From CBDCYS01 sp965226245 (GTDB lineage Bacteria > Acidobacteriota > Terriglobia > Bryobacterales > UBA6623): a stretch of DNA of 64,000 nt. The position numbers and the translations under genes were made by a program. Below, piece by piece: positions 26,501-35,833 of the stretch. The stretch is from positions 434,001-498,000 of the forward strand of contig CBDDCL010000015.1 of NCBI GenBank assembly GCA_965226245.1, written 5' to 3'. Positions within the stretch are counted from its first letter, which is position 1; every line of letters starts with the position of its first letter. The notes beneath the pieces are model-generated. The model saw nothing but the letters and a program-made list of their open reading frames with translations. It did no database searches and was not told where the DNA came from.

Positions 26501-28458
26501 CCGAAGTTCCAGGGGCAAAACGACAGTAAGTCATTGATTCTGCGGCGGAAAGGCGGCCGACGAAATTCGCTCTTCTGGCTACAGGCCCAGCAGCTCCAAG
26601 GCCCGCTTTTGCAGCGCCGTCGGCGCGGTCCGTTGTTCGAACGTGGCCGCGCTCCCCTCGCCGCCGACCCGGCAGGTGTTTTGGCAGCGCGTCGCCAGCG
26701 CGTCGAGCAACGTCGCGAAGCTGTGCACGGGCAACCCCCCGGAAGTGCGGCGGCGGGCCTTTTTCTTCTTCACCGCCGCCGAAGGCTGTGCCGGCGCCAC
26801 CGGGTCCCGTTGCTGCCGGTCAGCCTCAAGCTGCTCGTCTTCGAACAATAACTCCGTCCACGCTTGGCGCATCCGCCACTCCACGTAGTAGGCCAGCAGG
26901 CATAAAAAAATATGCGCCCGCACGTGATCCGGCGTGCGGTGAAAGATCGGCCGCACCCTCAGATCCGCCCCTTTCATGCAGCGAAACACGCGTTCCACAC
27001 GGGCCAAGCTCCTGTAGGAACGCACCGCGTCTTCAGCCTTCAGATCAGCCTTCTTTTCACTGCTACGAATCACGTAGATGCCGTCCAGCTCCGCTTCCCG
27101 CTTGATCGCCGCCTCGCGCCGCTGCCAGCAGAAAACGCCCTCGCCGATGGTCGTCTCAAAATGCTTGCCCATCTTGTAGCGGTCCTGCACGCGGCCCGCC
27201 TTGCGCCCGATCTCGGCCGCGGTCAGCGGGGTGCGTTTGCGCCGCGCCACTGCGGCCTCGATGCGCTCGAATTCCTTCTCGCTGGCCGCCAGCAGCTCGC
27301 CGCGCTTGCGCCCGCGCTCCTCGGCCAGCAGCGGGTTATAACAGGCCACCAGGCGCTCGCCGGGATAGTCGGGGGAGCGAATTTCGGCCAAGTTCTTCTT
27401 GTCGAACAACGACAACTGCAACTCGCCGCCGTCGGCCAGCCGCCGCAGCGCGGGCGCGCGCAGCGCCGAGATCCAGCCCAGCCCGGGATGCCGCCGCAGG
27501 TTTTCAATCTGCGTTTGGGTCCACAAACCGCGGTCGCCCACCAGCACCACGCGCTCGAGCCCGAAGCGCCGCCGCAGCGTGTCCACCTGATCGGGCAGCG
27601 TCGCCGGATCGCCCGTGTTGCCGGGGTAGACGCTGACCGCCAGCGGCCGTCCTTGGCTGTCGGCGAGCACGCCGTAGACGATGATCGGCTTGCCCTTTTT
27701 GCGGTCGCGGCTGTGGCCGAACGCCGCCAGCGGGCAGTGGCGTCCTTCGTAGTAGCTGCTGGAGACGTCGTAGAGCACGGTGTCGCCGGCCGCGAGATGC
27801 CGCGCCGCGAGCTTCTTTTCGATGCGTTTTTGGCGGGCCAGCAGCCAGTCCAGCGCCGCGTAGAGATCGTTTTCGTCGGCGTCTTCGACGCCCAGCTGCT
27901 GGGCCAGCGTGGAATGCTGCCACAGCCTGGTGGTGGCCAGTTTCGAGCCGGGATGCAGCAGCCGCTCGACGATCATGGCCACGACGAGGTCGCGCTGGCG
28001 CGAGGGTTTGGACCCCAGCAGGCGTTCGAGGCCGAGCTGGCGGAGCGTGCCGAGAACAGCTTCAACGTGACCGTGGGGGCGGGAGCGTTCGACCAGGAAA
28101 GCCTCGCTGGCGGGGACAAAGGATTCGCCGGCGAGCGAGCGGCGGATCATGTCGATGAGGGAATCGGACAGGTGGGAGAGGTTGCCGAGGGTTTCGTGCT
28201 TGACCTGCTGGCCGGCGCGAAAGGAGCGGCGGAGCAGGTGGGAGGTATAGATTTTGCCTTTGTAGCGGCGAGTAGTGGTGGCTACATGAACAGGGCCGGA
28301 TCTAGATGGCATAAAGCCATTATAGCATATACAGAACAAAAAGTCCAGAAGAAAGTCACTAATTAGTGGCTACAAAAAGCACTTCGAGACCACCTCAAAC
28401 CGGCCCTAACTCCCTTTCTTGGTTACTCTTACGCCGAAATCGGCCCCTGGAACTTCGG
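26501..28458 (-). mobile_element. IS1634-family insertion sequence, complete
   Basis: A 1958-bp element bounded by the inverted repeats CCGAAGTTCCAGGGGC (26501-26516) and its complement at 28443-28458. TCTAG lies just outside each end, consistent with the 5-6-bp target duplication of this family. The single transposase gene appears intact. Confidence 0.9.
26579..28312 (-). CDS. IS1634-family transposase
   Basis: A 577-aa IS4-superfamily DDE transposase from ATG 28312 (MPSRSGPVHVATTTRRYKGK). The catalytic landmarks are VLYDVSSSYYEGR (first Asp), VVLVGDRGLWTQTQIENL (second Asp) and YVIRSSEKKADL then YRSLARVERVFRCMKGADLR with the catalytic Glu in the Y-x-x-L-x-x-V-E-x-x-F pattern. A basic Pro/Ala-rich C-terminal extension follows. 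The 484-aa frame on the other strand is a shadow. Confidence 0.93.
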   Translation of the reverse strand: MPSRSGPVHVATTTRRYKGKIYTSHLLRRSFRAGQQVKHETLGNLSHLSDSLIDMIRRSLAGESFVPASEAFLVERSRPHGHVEAVLGTLRQLGLERLLGSKPSRQRDLVVAMIVERLLHPGSKLATTRLWQHSTLAQQLGVEDADENDLYAALDWLLARQKRIEKKLAARHLAAGDTVLYDVSSSYYEGRHCPLAAFGHSRDRKKGKPIIVYGVLADSQGRPLAVSVYPGNTGDPATLPDQVDTLRRRFGLERVVLVGDRGLWTQTQIENLRRHPGLGWISALRAPALRRLADGGELQLSLFDKKNLAEIRSPDYPGERLVACYNPLLAEERGRKRGELLAASEKEFERIEAAVARRKRTPLTAAEIGRKAGRVQDRYKMGKHFETTIGEGVFCWQRREAAIKREAELDGIYVIRSSEKKADLKAEDAVRSYRSLARVERVFRCMKGADLRVRPIFHRTPDHVRAHIFLCLLAYYVEWRMRQAWTELLFEDEQLEADRQQRDPVAPAQPSAAVKKKKARRRTSGGLPVHSFATLLDALATRCQNTCRVGGEGSAATFEQRTAPTALQKRALELLGL

Positions 28459-28586
28459 TCTAGGGGGGAGATCCGACCGATCATCGATCGCTAGATTGTA
28501 CCGCCGTCGGGATTAGTGGTGGCATGCCGATTTCGACGGTATCCAGCGGACGACACAGCCCGCATGACAACCCCAATCTGGGCTAG

Positions 28587-29868
28587 CAGCCCGTGGTAAA
28601 AGTACAAAAATATATAAAGTACTTGACAATAAAAACAGATTGGTGTATAATTGTTTCATGGCAATGGGACGACGCAACCGGCGGCAGCGGCAGAAAGGAG
28701 CGCGGCATCGCTTGGCGCCTGGCCGATTCGATCTCGCTGCGGCGCTTTCTCGCCATCGAGCTCGACGAATCCACGCCCGATCATTCGACGTATCTCGCGC
28801 AGCAGCCGCCTGATCGACGTCGAAACGCACCGCGAAGTGTTCACCTGGGTGCTGCAATTGCTCGCCCAGCAGGGTCTGTTGAAAGGCGGCACGATTGCGG
28901 TCGATGCCACCACGCTGGAGGCCAACGCGGCGTTGCGCTCGATCGTGCGGCGCGACAGCGGCGAGAGCTACGAAGACTTTCTCAAGGGGCTGGCGGCGCA
29001 GTCGGGGATCGAGACGCCGACCCGCGAGCAGCTGGCCAAGCTGGACAAAAAGCGCAAAAACAAAGGCTCCAACTAAGGATTGGACGAATCCGCATGACCC
29101 CGACGCCAAGATCGCAAAAATGAAAGACGGGCGCACGCACTTGGCGCACAAGGCCGAGCACGCCGTGGACCTGCAGACGGGCGCGCTGCTGGCGCTGACC
29201 GTGCAAGGCGCCGATCTGGGCGACACGAGCACCGTGTCCGAGACGATTAGCGCGGCCGCGGAGCAAGTCGCCGCGGTCGCCCAAGACCGGCAGGCGAACG
29301 AGCAACTGTCTCCGCGGGGGCTGCAAGAAGTGGTGGCCGACAAGGGCTATCACAGCAACGACGTGCTGACGGACCTGACGGCGCTGGAGCTGCGTTCTTA
29401 CATCAATGAACCGGACCGCGGGCGGCGCAACTGGTGCGGCAAGCCTCGGCAGCAACAAGCGGTGTATGGCAACCGGCGACGGATGCGCGGCGAGCGGGGC
29501 AAACGGCTGTCACGGTTACGCAGCGAGCGGGTGGAACGCAGCTTCGCGCATTTATACGAGACGGGCGGGATGCGGCGGACGCACCTGCGCGGCCACGAAA
29601 ATATCTTGAAACGGCTGCTGATTCACGGCGGCGCGTTCAACTTGTCGCTGCTGCTGAGGAAGGAGCTGGGAGCGGGCACGCCGCGCGGGCTGGCGGAAGC
29701 GACAAAGGCCTTCGATTGGCTCTGGGAGGCTCTCAGGTGGCCTTTTTTGGCCCGGCGAACGCTTCTGCTTCGGCTGTGGACGCGCCTGGCCAACCCGGCT
29801 CGACTCGCCACCCCGCATCTGCGGTCCCGCTGACACCGCTTGAAAACCGCCACTTCTGCCACGGGCTG
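28587..29868 (+). mobile_element. IS1182-family insertion sequence, internally deleted
   Basis: A second IS1182 copy in inverted orientation to the first, 1282 bp instead of 1497. The ends CAGCCCGTGGTAAAAGTAC (28587-28605) and the complement of CAGCCCGTGGCAGAAGTGG (29850-29868) are intact. A perfect CTAG duplication lies at 28583-28586 and 29869-29872, fixing the target sequence of this family. Confidence 0.9.
28659..29833 (+). pseudogene. IS1182-family transposase, deleted and frameshifted
   Basis: It starts like the complete copy (MAMGRRNR from about 28659), but a deletion of about 215 bases joins the first 15 codons to codons ~88 onward out of frame. Homology then resumes across three overlapping frames (LIDVETHREVFTWVLQLL, then DPDAKIAKMKDGRTHLAHKA) and ends near 29833. 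A further stop (TAA) interrupts after KKRKNKGSN. It cannot make transposase but could be moved by the intact copy at 22482-23978. Confidence 0.87.
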
Positions 29869-29872
29869 CTAG

Positions 29873-30211
29873 GCGCGCAGCTCAGTGATACCGCGGGTGG
29901 ATTGGATTTGAGCGGTTTTTGGGCATGTCGCTAGAGGGTCCCAAAAACTTTGGCGGGTTGGGCTGGTTTCTCGCTGGCTGGCGGTCTAGCGAAGCTATGT
30001 TTTTGGGCCTCGTCCGCGGATGCGCTTGTTGGCAACACGGGCGTCGAGATGAGTCTCGACGCGGCAAGCTGAGAGCTTGCGCCACATTCACTCCCGACAC
30101 TCTTAGCCCGAACTGTGACGGTCATGCTACTTTTGCGGCGGGGTTTTCGGGTTGTTGCTCTTCGGTTTGCGGCCGAGGGATTGTTAACTCGATCGCCGGG
30201 GTTGGCTCGTG
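29873..30211. other. Intergenic region with paired hairpins
   Basis: No gene recognised. It holds two adjacent perfect hairpins (see 30041-30086) downstream of the gene that ends at 30212. Short open frames on both strands have no coding character. Confidence 0.5.
30041..30086 (+). repeat. Paired hairpin repeat (REP-like)
   Basis: GCGTCGAGA TGAG TCTCGACGC (30041-30062, 9-bp stem) is followed at once by GCAAGCT GAG AGCTTGC (30064-30080, 7-bp stem) and GCCACA. The second hairpin with its GCCAC tail matches the repeat at 39503-39526 (CAGGCT AAG AGCCTAC GCCAC). Confidence 0.65.
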
Positions 30212-31027
30212 TCACGGCTCGGGCTCCGACGCCGGCGGAGCGGTATTCGTCGCTCGAGCAACGCCCGCGTGGGTCTCGGTTTCGCTGGCCAGGGGTTGCG
30301 GCAGTGTGCCTTCGTGAAGAGGGGCTGCGTTTTCGTGTGGTTCAGCCGCTTCGGCGAGGCGGAGTTTTTGGGTGAGGCGCAGTTGTTTCAACAGGCTGAG
30401 GTATTTGCGGTTTAAGCGCGATTCGTAGAGCGACAACGTTAGTAGTACCGGGCTGTCGGGGTATGCCACGATTGCGGAGCCGAGTTCCTTGGTGGTCTGC
30501 TGGTAATCGGCGTCCGGCTGGGCGTTTTCGTTGATTGAGTCAGGGATTGAGTCAGGGATAGGGTCAGGCGGTGCGCCGCGGTCCGCGGGCTCGGATATCA
30601 GGGTCTGGTTGTCTTCGCCGGGCTGGGGTTGCGGTGTCTGAATTCCCTCGCCCGGCTTGGGTTGCAGAGCCGCGGGCAAGTTGCCGAGCGAGGCCTGGAC
30701 CCTTTGAGCATGGAGTCTTTCGCTGTCGAGCTGGCAGGTGAGGGCGCCAGTTTCCAGGCGTACCAGGCGGCGCATTCTCCACTCGGTGTCGGCAATGTGC
30801 CGGACGAGACGGTGCTCGAACCCGCCGACGGCTTCGAGTTCTTGCTCGAGGTCGGCGATTAATCCGAGAAATTCTTGGGGGTTTTCGTCTGGCAGCACGG
30901 TATCGCGGGCGAACAGGCCGTGTTTGCAGGCGTTTTGGCTGGAGCGGGCCTTGCCTTCGGAGGTTCGCGGTCCGGTGCTGCGTTTCGCGTTTTTGCGGTT
31001 TGCTTTCTTTTGACGGCGCGTGGCCAT
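30212..31027 (-). CDS. Conserved hypothetical protein of Acidobacteriota type
   Basis: A 271-aa protein starting MATRRQKKANRKNAKRSTGP, continuing RTSEGKARSSQNACKHGLFA. That N-terminal motif heads a large paralogous family known mainly from Acidobacteriota and of unknown function. ATG 31027 is preferred to ATG 31048 because AGAGGTG lies at the right distance. The middle (residues ~50-110) is helical, with EWRMRRLVRLETGAL. A Pro/Gln/Asp-rich low-complexity segment with a PDSI repeat (~125-170) is followed by a second helical stretch NRKYLSLLKQLRLTQKLRLA, a possible coiled coil. The C-terminus is disordered. Confidence 0.75.
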   Translation of the reverse strand: MATRRQKKANRKNAKRSTGPRTSEGKARSSQNACKHGLFARDTVLPDENPQEFLGLIADLEQELEAVGGFEHRLVRHIADTEWRMRRLVRLETGALTCQLDSERLHAQRVQASLGNLPAALQPKPGEGIQTPQPQPGEDNQTLISEPADRGAPPDPIPDSIPDSINENAQPDADYQQTTKELGSAIVAYPDSPVLLTLSLYESRLNRKYLSLLKQLRLTQKLRLAEAAEPHENAAPLHEGTLPQPLASETETHAGVARATNTAPPASEPEP

Positions 31028-31048
31028 TGGTGCACCTCTTTTGCTCAT

Positions 31049-31563
31049 AATACAAAACGGCGGCCGGATTTCCGGTGGTTGGCGGGGGTGCTGGGGGCTT
31101 TAAACTGTTATGGATATTGTGTTTAAGTTTTTTTCAACAATTGGTTACCGGGATGGGCGAGGTGGGTGGTAATGCAATTTTTTGTGGGCGCCGTGGTGAC
31201 GGCGGGTCCTCCGAGGCATTGGGTTCGTTTTTTCATTTTTTGTGTTTTTGGGTGTTGGGTGGGGAGTTGGATTTGTTTTTTCGTTTTTGGGCGGACTGGG
31301 GGGCGGAGGGTCCTACGGGACGGCGATTTTGGGGAGACCAGCCGTTGGCACGGCTGGTCTTTTTGCCCGCCCCAGGCCCCGCAAGCCCGGCGGGGGCGGC
31401 CTTGCGCCGGAGATGAGGACGGATACTTCCGGAGGCGTTCCGGGGTTTCGCTTCGCTCTGCGCTGAACGAATATCAGGTGCCGCTTCCCGGCGGCTCGGA
31501 GAGGGGCTCCGTCCACCTGGGCGCCCTTTATTGGGCTCTGTCTCTATTTTGCTCCTATTTTTC
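31049..31563. other. Intergenic region with strong G/T strand bias
   Basis: A 515-base stretch without a convincing gene. The plus strand from about 31120 to 31320 is unusually rich in T and G runs, unlike neighbouring DNA. A 162-aa frame at 31166 spans it but has no family character. It contains a plus-strand terminator-like hairpin (31335-31364) with no recognised gene upstream of it. Confidence 0.5.
31335..31364 (+). terminator. Terminator-like hairpin without an assigned gene
   Basis: AGACCAGCCGT (31335-31345), loop TGGC, ACGGCTGGTCT (31350-31360): a perfect 11-bp stem followed by four T. The T tract is on the plus strand only, although the flanking genes both lie on the minus strand. 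Confidence 0.6.
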
Positions 31564-34500
31564 CTATTTTCTTATTTTTCCTCTGATCTCGCCCGCAATA
31601 CTTCGCCAGCCATGGTCGAAGGTGAAGGTGCGCGCTTTGCCCGCCGAGTCCTGAATGCGGACGATGTGGGCGCTGTCGGCCCCCGCGTGCTCCACCACGT
31701 AGAGCCAGTATGCCTCGCCATGCTCCTGCGCGCGCTCAAACTGCGTGCAGGAAACCCCTACGGGGCGGTCGTACAGGTTTCCGGTCATCGCCTTCACCTC
31801 GCACCACTTTTTTGGCTTTCCGTCTTCGCCAGTTTGGAACAGATCGAAGCCGGGGTTGTGCGTGTTCGTACGCTGCCACCGTGGTTCGTGGGCGAGGATG
31901 AGATCGATGGCTTTCCTCTCGAGCGCCATGCGAGCCGCTTGATCCAGCCCATCGAAATCCGGCTCTTCCTCGGCAGGGTGCGCGCCCACGTATGAGATGA
32001 ATGGTCGCCCGCCTGCGCTGCCTGAGCCGCGCTTGCCAGCACTGGCCTCGGTTGCTTGTGGTCGTCCCTCGGTTTGGCGGCCGTTGCTCGCCCCTGCTCC
32101 GCAGCCGGCACCAGCGCCGCTTCCGTTGCCGCGACCTCCTGATCCCGACGCCTCTGGACTGGTTGTGTCCGGCACGGGGGGCGTCGTCGCGGGGGGTTCG
32201 CGAACCAGCTTTCTACGAGGATCCTCCACGTCGTTCGGCGGCCCATTGCCCGCCGCCGTCGGCTCATCCTTCAACCCAAGCCGATCCTGTAACTGGGCCA
32301 CGCTCGTCACGCCGATCTGCTTCAGCAGGTCGAGCACGCCCGGCTCGATGCCGGCTTCCTTGGCGAGCTGCTCTATAACTGGTCGCTTGAAGCGGATCTT
32401 CGACTGGAGGAAGGGGTTCGGCTTCCAGCCGAGTGTGTCGAATAGGATCAGCTCCGGGCGCTGCGGTTGACGGTTTGCGTCCGGTACCCAGGCGGTTGTG
32501 TTGAGTTGCCTAACGAAGGCTGCATCAAGGGGGGCGGTCTTCGATGTGTGCGAGTAGCCCCATGTGTATTCTGGTTCGAACGCTTCAGAGCCGTGTCGGT
32601 TCCCGACATCGGCGAGCGCGTCCCAGAGCAGGTCCGCCTTGCACCGACGAACCCCTGGCTCGAGCCGCGGGAGTAGGTTCAAAAGCATGTCGAGGCCACG
32701 CAGAGTCCAGTCGCTGATTGGGTCTTCCCAAGTTGATTTTTCCAGGCCGGCATTACGCCGGATCTCGCTGAGTTGTTTCCATGACAGGTCGGCCTTCACC
32801 GGAATCCGTTGCAGGTAGCGTGTTGCGCCGCACGCCTCCAGCAGTTCGCGAACGTCTTCACCGCGCAGGCAGGTGTACGAGTCGTCGACGAGTGTGACCT
32901 CGGCAACGCCCGCGAAAAGTCTCTTCAGCCGTTCCGTTGCCATGTACACTTCGCCGGGCCTCGCAACACGCTTTGCGCCGTTCTCGGAGTCAACTGCCAT
33001 GACGAATGCTGTCTCGCGTAGCGCGTCGAGCAGCTTGTCGCGCTGTCCCTTCGAGTCGGTGGCGAACGCGGCGAGTATGCGGTCAATGTCGGCGGCATAC
33101 TCAGGATCGGCGACGTAGACCTCGTCCTTCCTGTACTTCGGCAGAACGTTCCGGACGACGTCGTCAACCCGGTCGGCCTCCGTCAACCCCAGCGATCGCA
33201 GGAACTCTCGGGCGGTCTCGGTCCCACACACGGCGGCGCGCACCGTCGGGAACCCCGTTGTGATCGTGCCCGGCAGAAATGCTTGAGGCTGGCCCTCAGT
33301 TCGCGGCGGCACGTGTTTGCCGTCCTCTAGGCGGATCAACGGCAAGTCCTGAAGCCGTTGCCTCAGTGCCGACTGGCCGTTCAGAAAGCGATAGAGGTCA
33401 AGAATCCATGTATCCGGCTGCGCCTGGAGGAATGGCTTGTCGAGCTTCTGGATGATCGTTTCAGGCGTCACCTCGACGATATCCAATTCCCGCATAAGGT
33501 ACCGGCGGAGCTCTGGCTCGCGATCCTGCGTGATATCACCGCTCAGCCACGCTAGGTCGTCCCTGTGCCCGAAGAGCGCCGCGAGTCGCGCGGGGGCAAA
33601 GAGTTCGCGCAGTTCCTGCGAGCGTGCGAGCCGTGCGTGTGCCGCGGGTGCGTGACCGCTGTCAAAACGCGGCAGCAGCGGCTCGGAAGACAGCGCCTCC
33701 TTCGTTGCAGCGAACAGCGGCGCGAACATGGCGGCCTCGCCGAACTTCGTTGAATCGAGGGGCAGGCACCGCAGCGCCGTCGTGTCGAGGAAATCGTGAT
33801 CACGCATCCAGTGCAAGGCTTCCACCAGGAGCGAAGCGGTCTCGCGCACGAGGCGCTGGTTCCAAGGGTCGTAGCGCGGTACGTTGTCTCTGCTCGGCGT
33901 CGTGCGATACGTGCCCTGCACGAGGAAGCCGAGATGCGTCTCAAGCACGGTCGGGAAGAACACCACAAGCGGGGATCTCTCTACGCGTTGGATAGCTTGG
34001 CGGTTGGATTCCTGCTCTTGGGCGAGAGAGAAGGCGATCTCGACGTGGCCTGCATGGCGTCCGCCAGCAGCGGTCACGGGGCGTGAAAACACCAGCCAGG
34101 CTTGATCGACGTCGTGCTCCCCGCGCTTCTGTCCGATGACGGTCACGCGGCGAACCCTCGCATCGATCTCGTCCGATTGCCGGAGGTAGAGACCCGACCG
34201 ACCGCCCTCGACACTCCAGTTGATCTCCTCGATCTTGCGCAAGAACAGCAGGGCCGAGGCTCCAAGTCGTTCGAGCCCGGCGGCGACCTCGCCGTGCCCT
34301 GCGTCGTCGGAAGCTTTGAGGGGAATGTCGATAACCGTCTCATCCACTTCACGATCAATCGCTGGTGCAGCCACTGGCCAGACGAAGCTCTCGATGGCGA
34401 AGTCTTCCGTGCCAGAATGAACTTCAGGACGATCCGTGAAGGCGTAGACCGACTTGAAGCCGATGCCGAAGCGTCCGATTTTGGTTAGGTCGTTAGTGCT

Positions 34501-34779
34501 CTCGGCAATGCCGCAGATCCGCCGGACATCGTCCTCGTTGAAGGGCTGGCCAAAGTGGCCGACGCGGAGCGTGGCTTTCGTCAGGTGGAATCTGACTGAT
34601 CGGCAGCCCTGCCACCCGGAGCGACGGGCAAGCGCGTCTTCCGCGTTCTGCAGTAGCTCGAAGATGAAGTGTGTGCGGTCGTCGTAGCGGTCTGCCAGCA
34701 GCATCGGGCCGATTCGGCCAATGTCGGTACCATACCGTCGCTTGTTCTCGTTCTTGATGTCAGCGTAGTTTAATGCCAT
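31564..34779 (-). CDS. Sacsin-like GHKL ATPase with C-terminal DUF3883 nuclease-like domain
   Basis: A 1071-aa protein. The N-terminus is a sacsin/Hsp90-like GHKL ATPase: the Mg-binding N-box is FIFELLQNAEDA (Glu41, Asn45), VGHFGQPFNEDDV (~73-85) takes the G1 place, and KIGRFGIGFKSVY (100-112) is the ATP-lid glycine motif. About 700 residues of mixed helical sequence follow, then a Pro/Gly/Ser-rich linker (~860-930). A C-terminal DUF3883-type PD-(D/E)xK-like domain has NPGFDLF (Asp979), WCEVKA (Glu994, Lys996) and SCTQFERAQEHGEAYWLYVV. The same pairing of ATPase and DUF3883 is known from genes in defence islands, but no mechanism is established to my knowledge. An IS1595 copy lies 16 bp before its start. 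The frame is intact. Confidence 0.82.
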   Translation of the reverse strand: MALNYADIKNENKRRYGTDIGRIGPMLLADRYDDRTHFIFELLQNAEDALARRSGWQGCRSVRFHLTKATLRVGHFGQPFNEDDVRRICGIAESTNDLTKIGRFGIGFKSVYAFTDRPEVHSGTEDFAIESFVWPVAAPAIDREVDETVIDIPLKASDDAGHGEVAAGLERLGASALLFLRKIEEINWSVEGGRSGLYLRQSDEIDARVRRVTVIGQKRGEHDVDQAWLVFSRPVTAAGGRHAGHVEIAFSLAQEQESNRQAIQRVERSPLVVFFPTVLETHLGFLVQGTYRTTPSRDNVPRYDPWNQRLVRETASLLVEALHWMRDHDFLDTTALRCLPLDSTKFGEAAMFAPLFAATKEALSSEPLLPRFDSGHAPAAHARLARSQELRELFAPARLAALFGHRDDLAWLSGDITQDREPELRRYLMRELDIVEVTPETIIQKLDKPFLQAQPDTWILDLYRFLNGQSALRQRLQDLPLIRLEDGKHVPPRTEGQPQAFLPGTITTGFPTVRAAVCGTETAREFLRSLGLTEADRVDDVVRNVLPKYRKDEVYVADPEYAADIDRILAAFATDSKGQRDKLLDALRETAFVMAVDSENGAKRVARPGEVYMATERLKRLFAGVAEVTLVDDSYTCLRGEDVRELLEACGATRYLQRIPVKADLSWKQLSEIRRNAGLEKSTWEDPISDWTLRGLDMLLNLLPRLEPGVRRCKADLLWDALADVGNRHGSEAFEPEYTWGYSHTSKTAPLDAAFVRQLNTTAWVPDANRQPQRPELILFDTLGWKPNPFLQSKIRFKRPVIEQLAKEAGIEPGVLDLLKQIGVTSVAQLQDRLGLKDEPTAAGNGPPNDVEDPRRKLVREPPATTPPVPDTTSPEASGSGGRGNGSGAGAGCGAGASNGRQTEGRPQATEASAGKRGSGSAGGRPFISYVGAHPAEEEPDFDGLDQAARMALERKAIDLILAHEPRWQRTNTHNPGFDLFQTGEDGKPKKWCEVKAMTGNLYDRPVGVSCTQFERAQEHGEAYWLYVVEHAGADSAHIVRIQDSAGKARTFTFDHGWRSIAGEIRGKIRK

Positions 34780-34803
34780 TGGTCAATCTTCCGTTTTCCC
34801 GAT

Positions 34804-35833
34804 GATGGGGTATTTAGTTGACTCCAGTAGCCACAATATGTTGTGGTTGGGGGCATGAAGGAGGACTACCCCCGAAACCTCGTCGAGTTGGAAGCTCGAT
34901 TCTCGACCGAGGAGGCGTGCCGGGAGTACCTGCTGAAGCTGCGCTGGCCGGAGGGGTTCGTGTGCCCGCGCTGTGGGATCCAGTCCTCATGGGCCAGCAA
35001 ACGCAATCTGCTGCTCTGCGCCGACTGCGGTTACCAGGCCTCGGTGACGGCGGGCACGATTTTCCAGGACACCCGCAAGCCCTTGACGTTGTGGTTCCGG
35101 GCGGCTTGGTGGGTGACAACGCAAAAAGGCGGGGCCAGCGCGCTGGAGTTGCAGCGGGTCTTGGGTTTGGGTAGCTATGTAACCGCCTGGACCTGGCTGC
35201 ACAAGTTCCGCCGCGCCATGGTGCGCCCCGGTCGCAATCGGCTGGTCGGCCGGGTGGAGGTGGACGAAACGTATGTGGGCGGAGTCGAAGAGGGCGTCCG
35301 AGGTCGCGAAATGGTTGGCAAAGCGTTAGTTGCGGTTGCTGCCGAGGAGGATGGGCGCGGTATGGGTCGCATCCGGCTCCGTCGGATCGCGGATGCCTCA
35401 GCGGCGAGCTTGGAAGCCTTTGTCGAAGAAGCTATCCAACCTGGCAGCCTCGTGCACACCGACGGCTGGGAAGGCTATGCGGGATTGGAGAACAAAGGAT
35501 ACCGCCATGAAGTCACCGTGCTGCGCGGGAAGCGGCAATCGGCGAGTAAGCTGCTGCCGAGAGTCCATCGTGTCGCCTCTCTGCTAAAGCGCTGGCTGTT
35601 GGGGACCCACCAGGGGGCTGTCAGTCACGAGTATTTGGACTACTACCTGGACGAGTTCACGTTCCGCTTCAACCGGCGGACCTCACGGTCGCGCGGCAAA
35701 CTTTTCTATCGCCTCCTCCAGCAGGCGGTCGCCGCCGACCCTGCTCCCTATAAGACAATGGTCGAGGCCACCAGGGCCGGCACCCCCACCAACCTAGTAC
35801 CCCCAAGATGTAGTGGCTACTGGAGTCAACTTC
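34804..35833 (+). mobile_element. IS1595-family insertion sequence with eroded right end
   Basis: The left end is normal (ATGGGGTATTTAGTTGACTC). The right end stops at GGAGTCAACTTC and lacks the outermost TAAATACCCCAT. A perfect 8-bp duplication TTCCCGAT (34796-34803 and 35834-35841) nevertheless flanks the element, so it moved as a unit before the tip was changed. The region before the right end also carries about 12 extra bases (AACCTAGTACCC) not present in other copies. Confidence 0.88.

Noticed and set aside
26912..28366. A 484-aa plus-strand frame over IS1634
   Set aside because: Antisense shadow of the intact 577-aa transposase.
31166..31654. A 162-aa plus-strand frame with hydrophobic stretches
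   Set aside because: It spans a terminator-like hairpin and runs into the antisense of the ATPase gene; composition reflects G/T runs rather than a protein.
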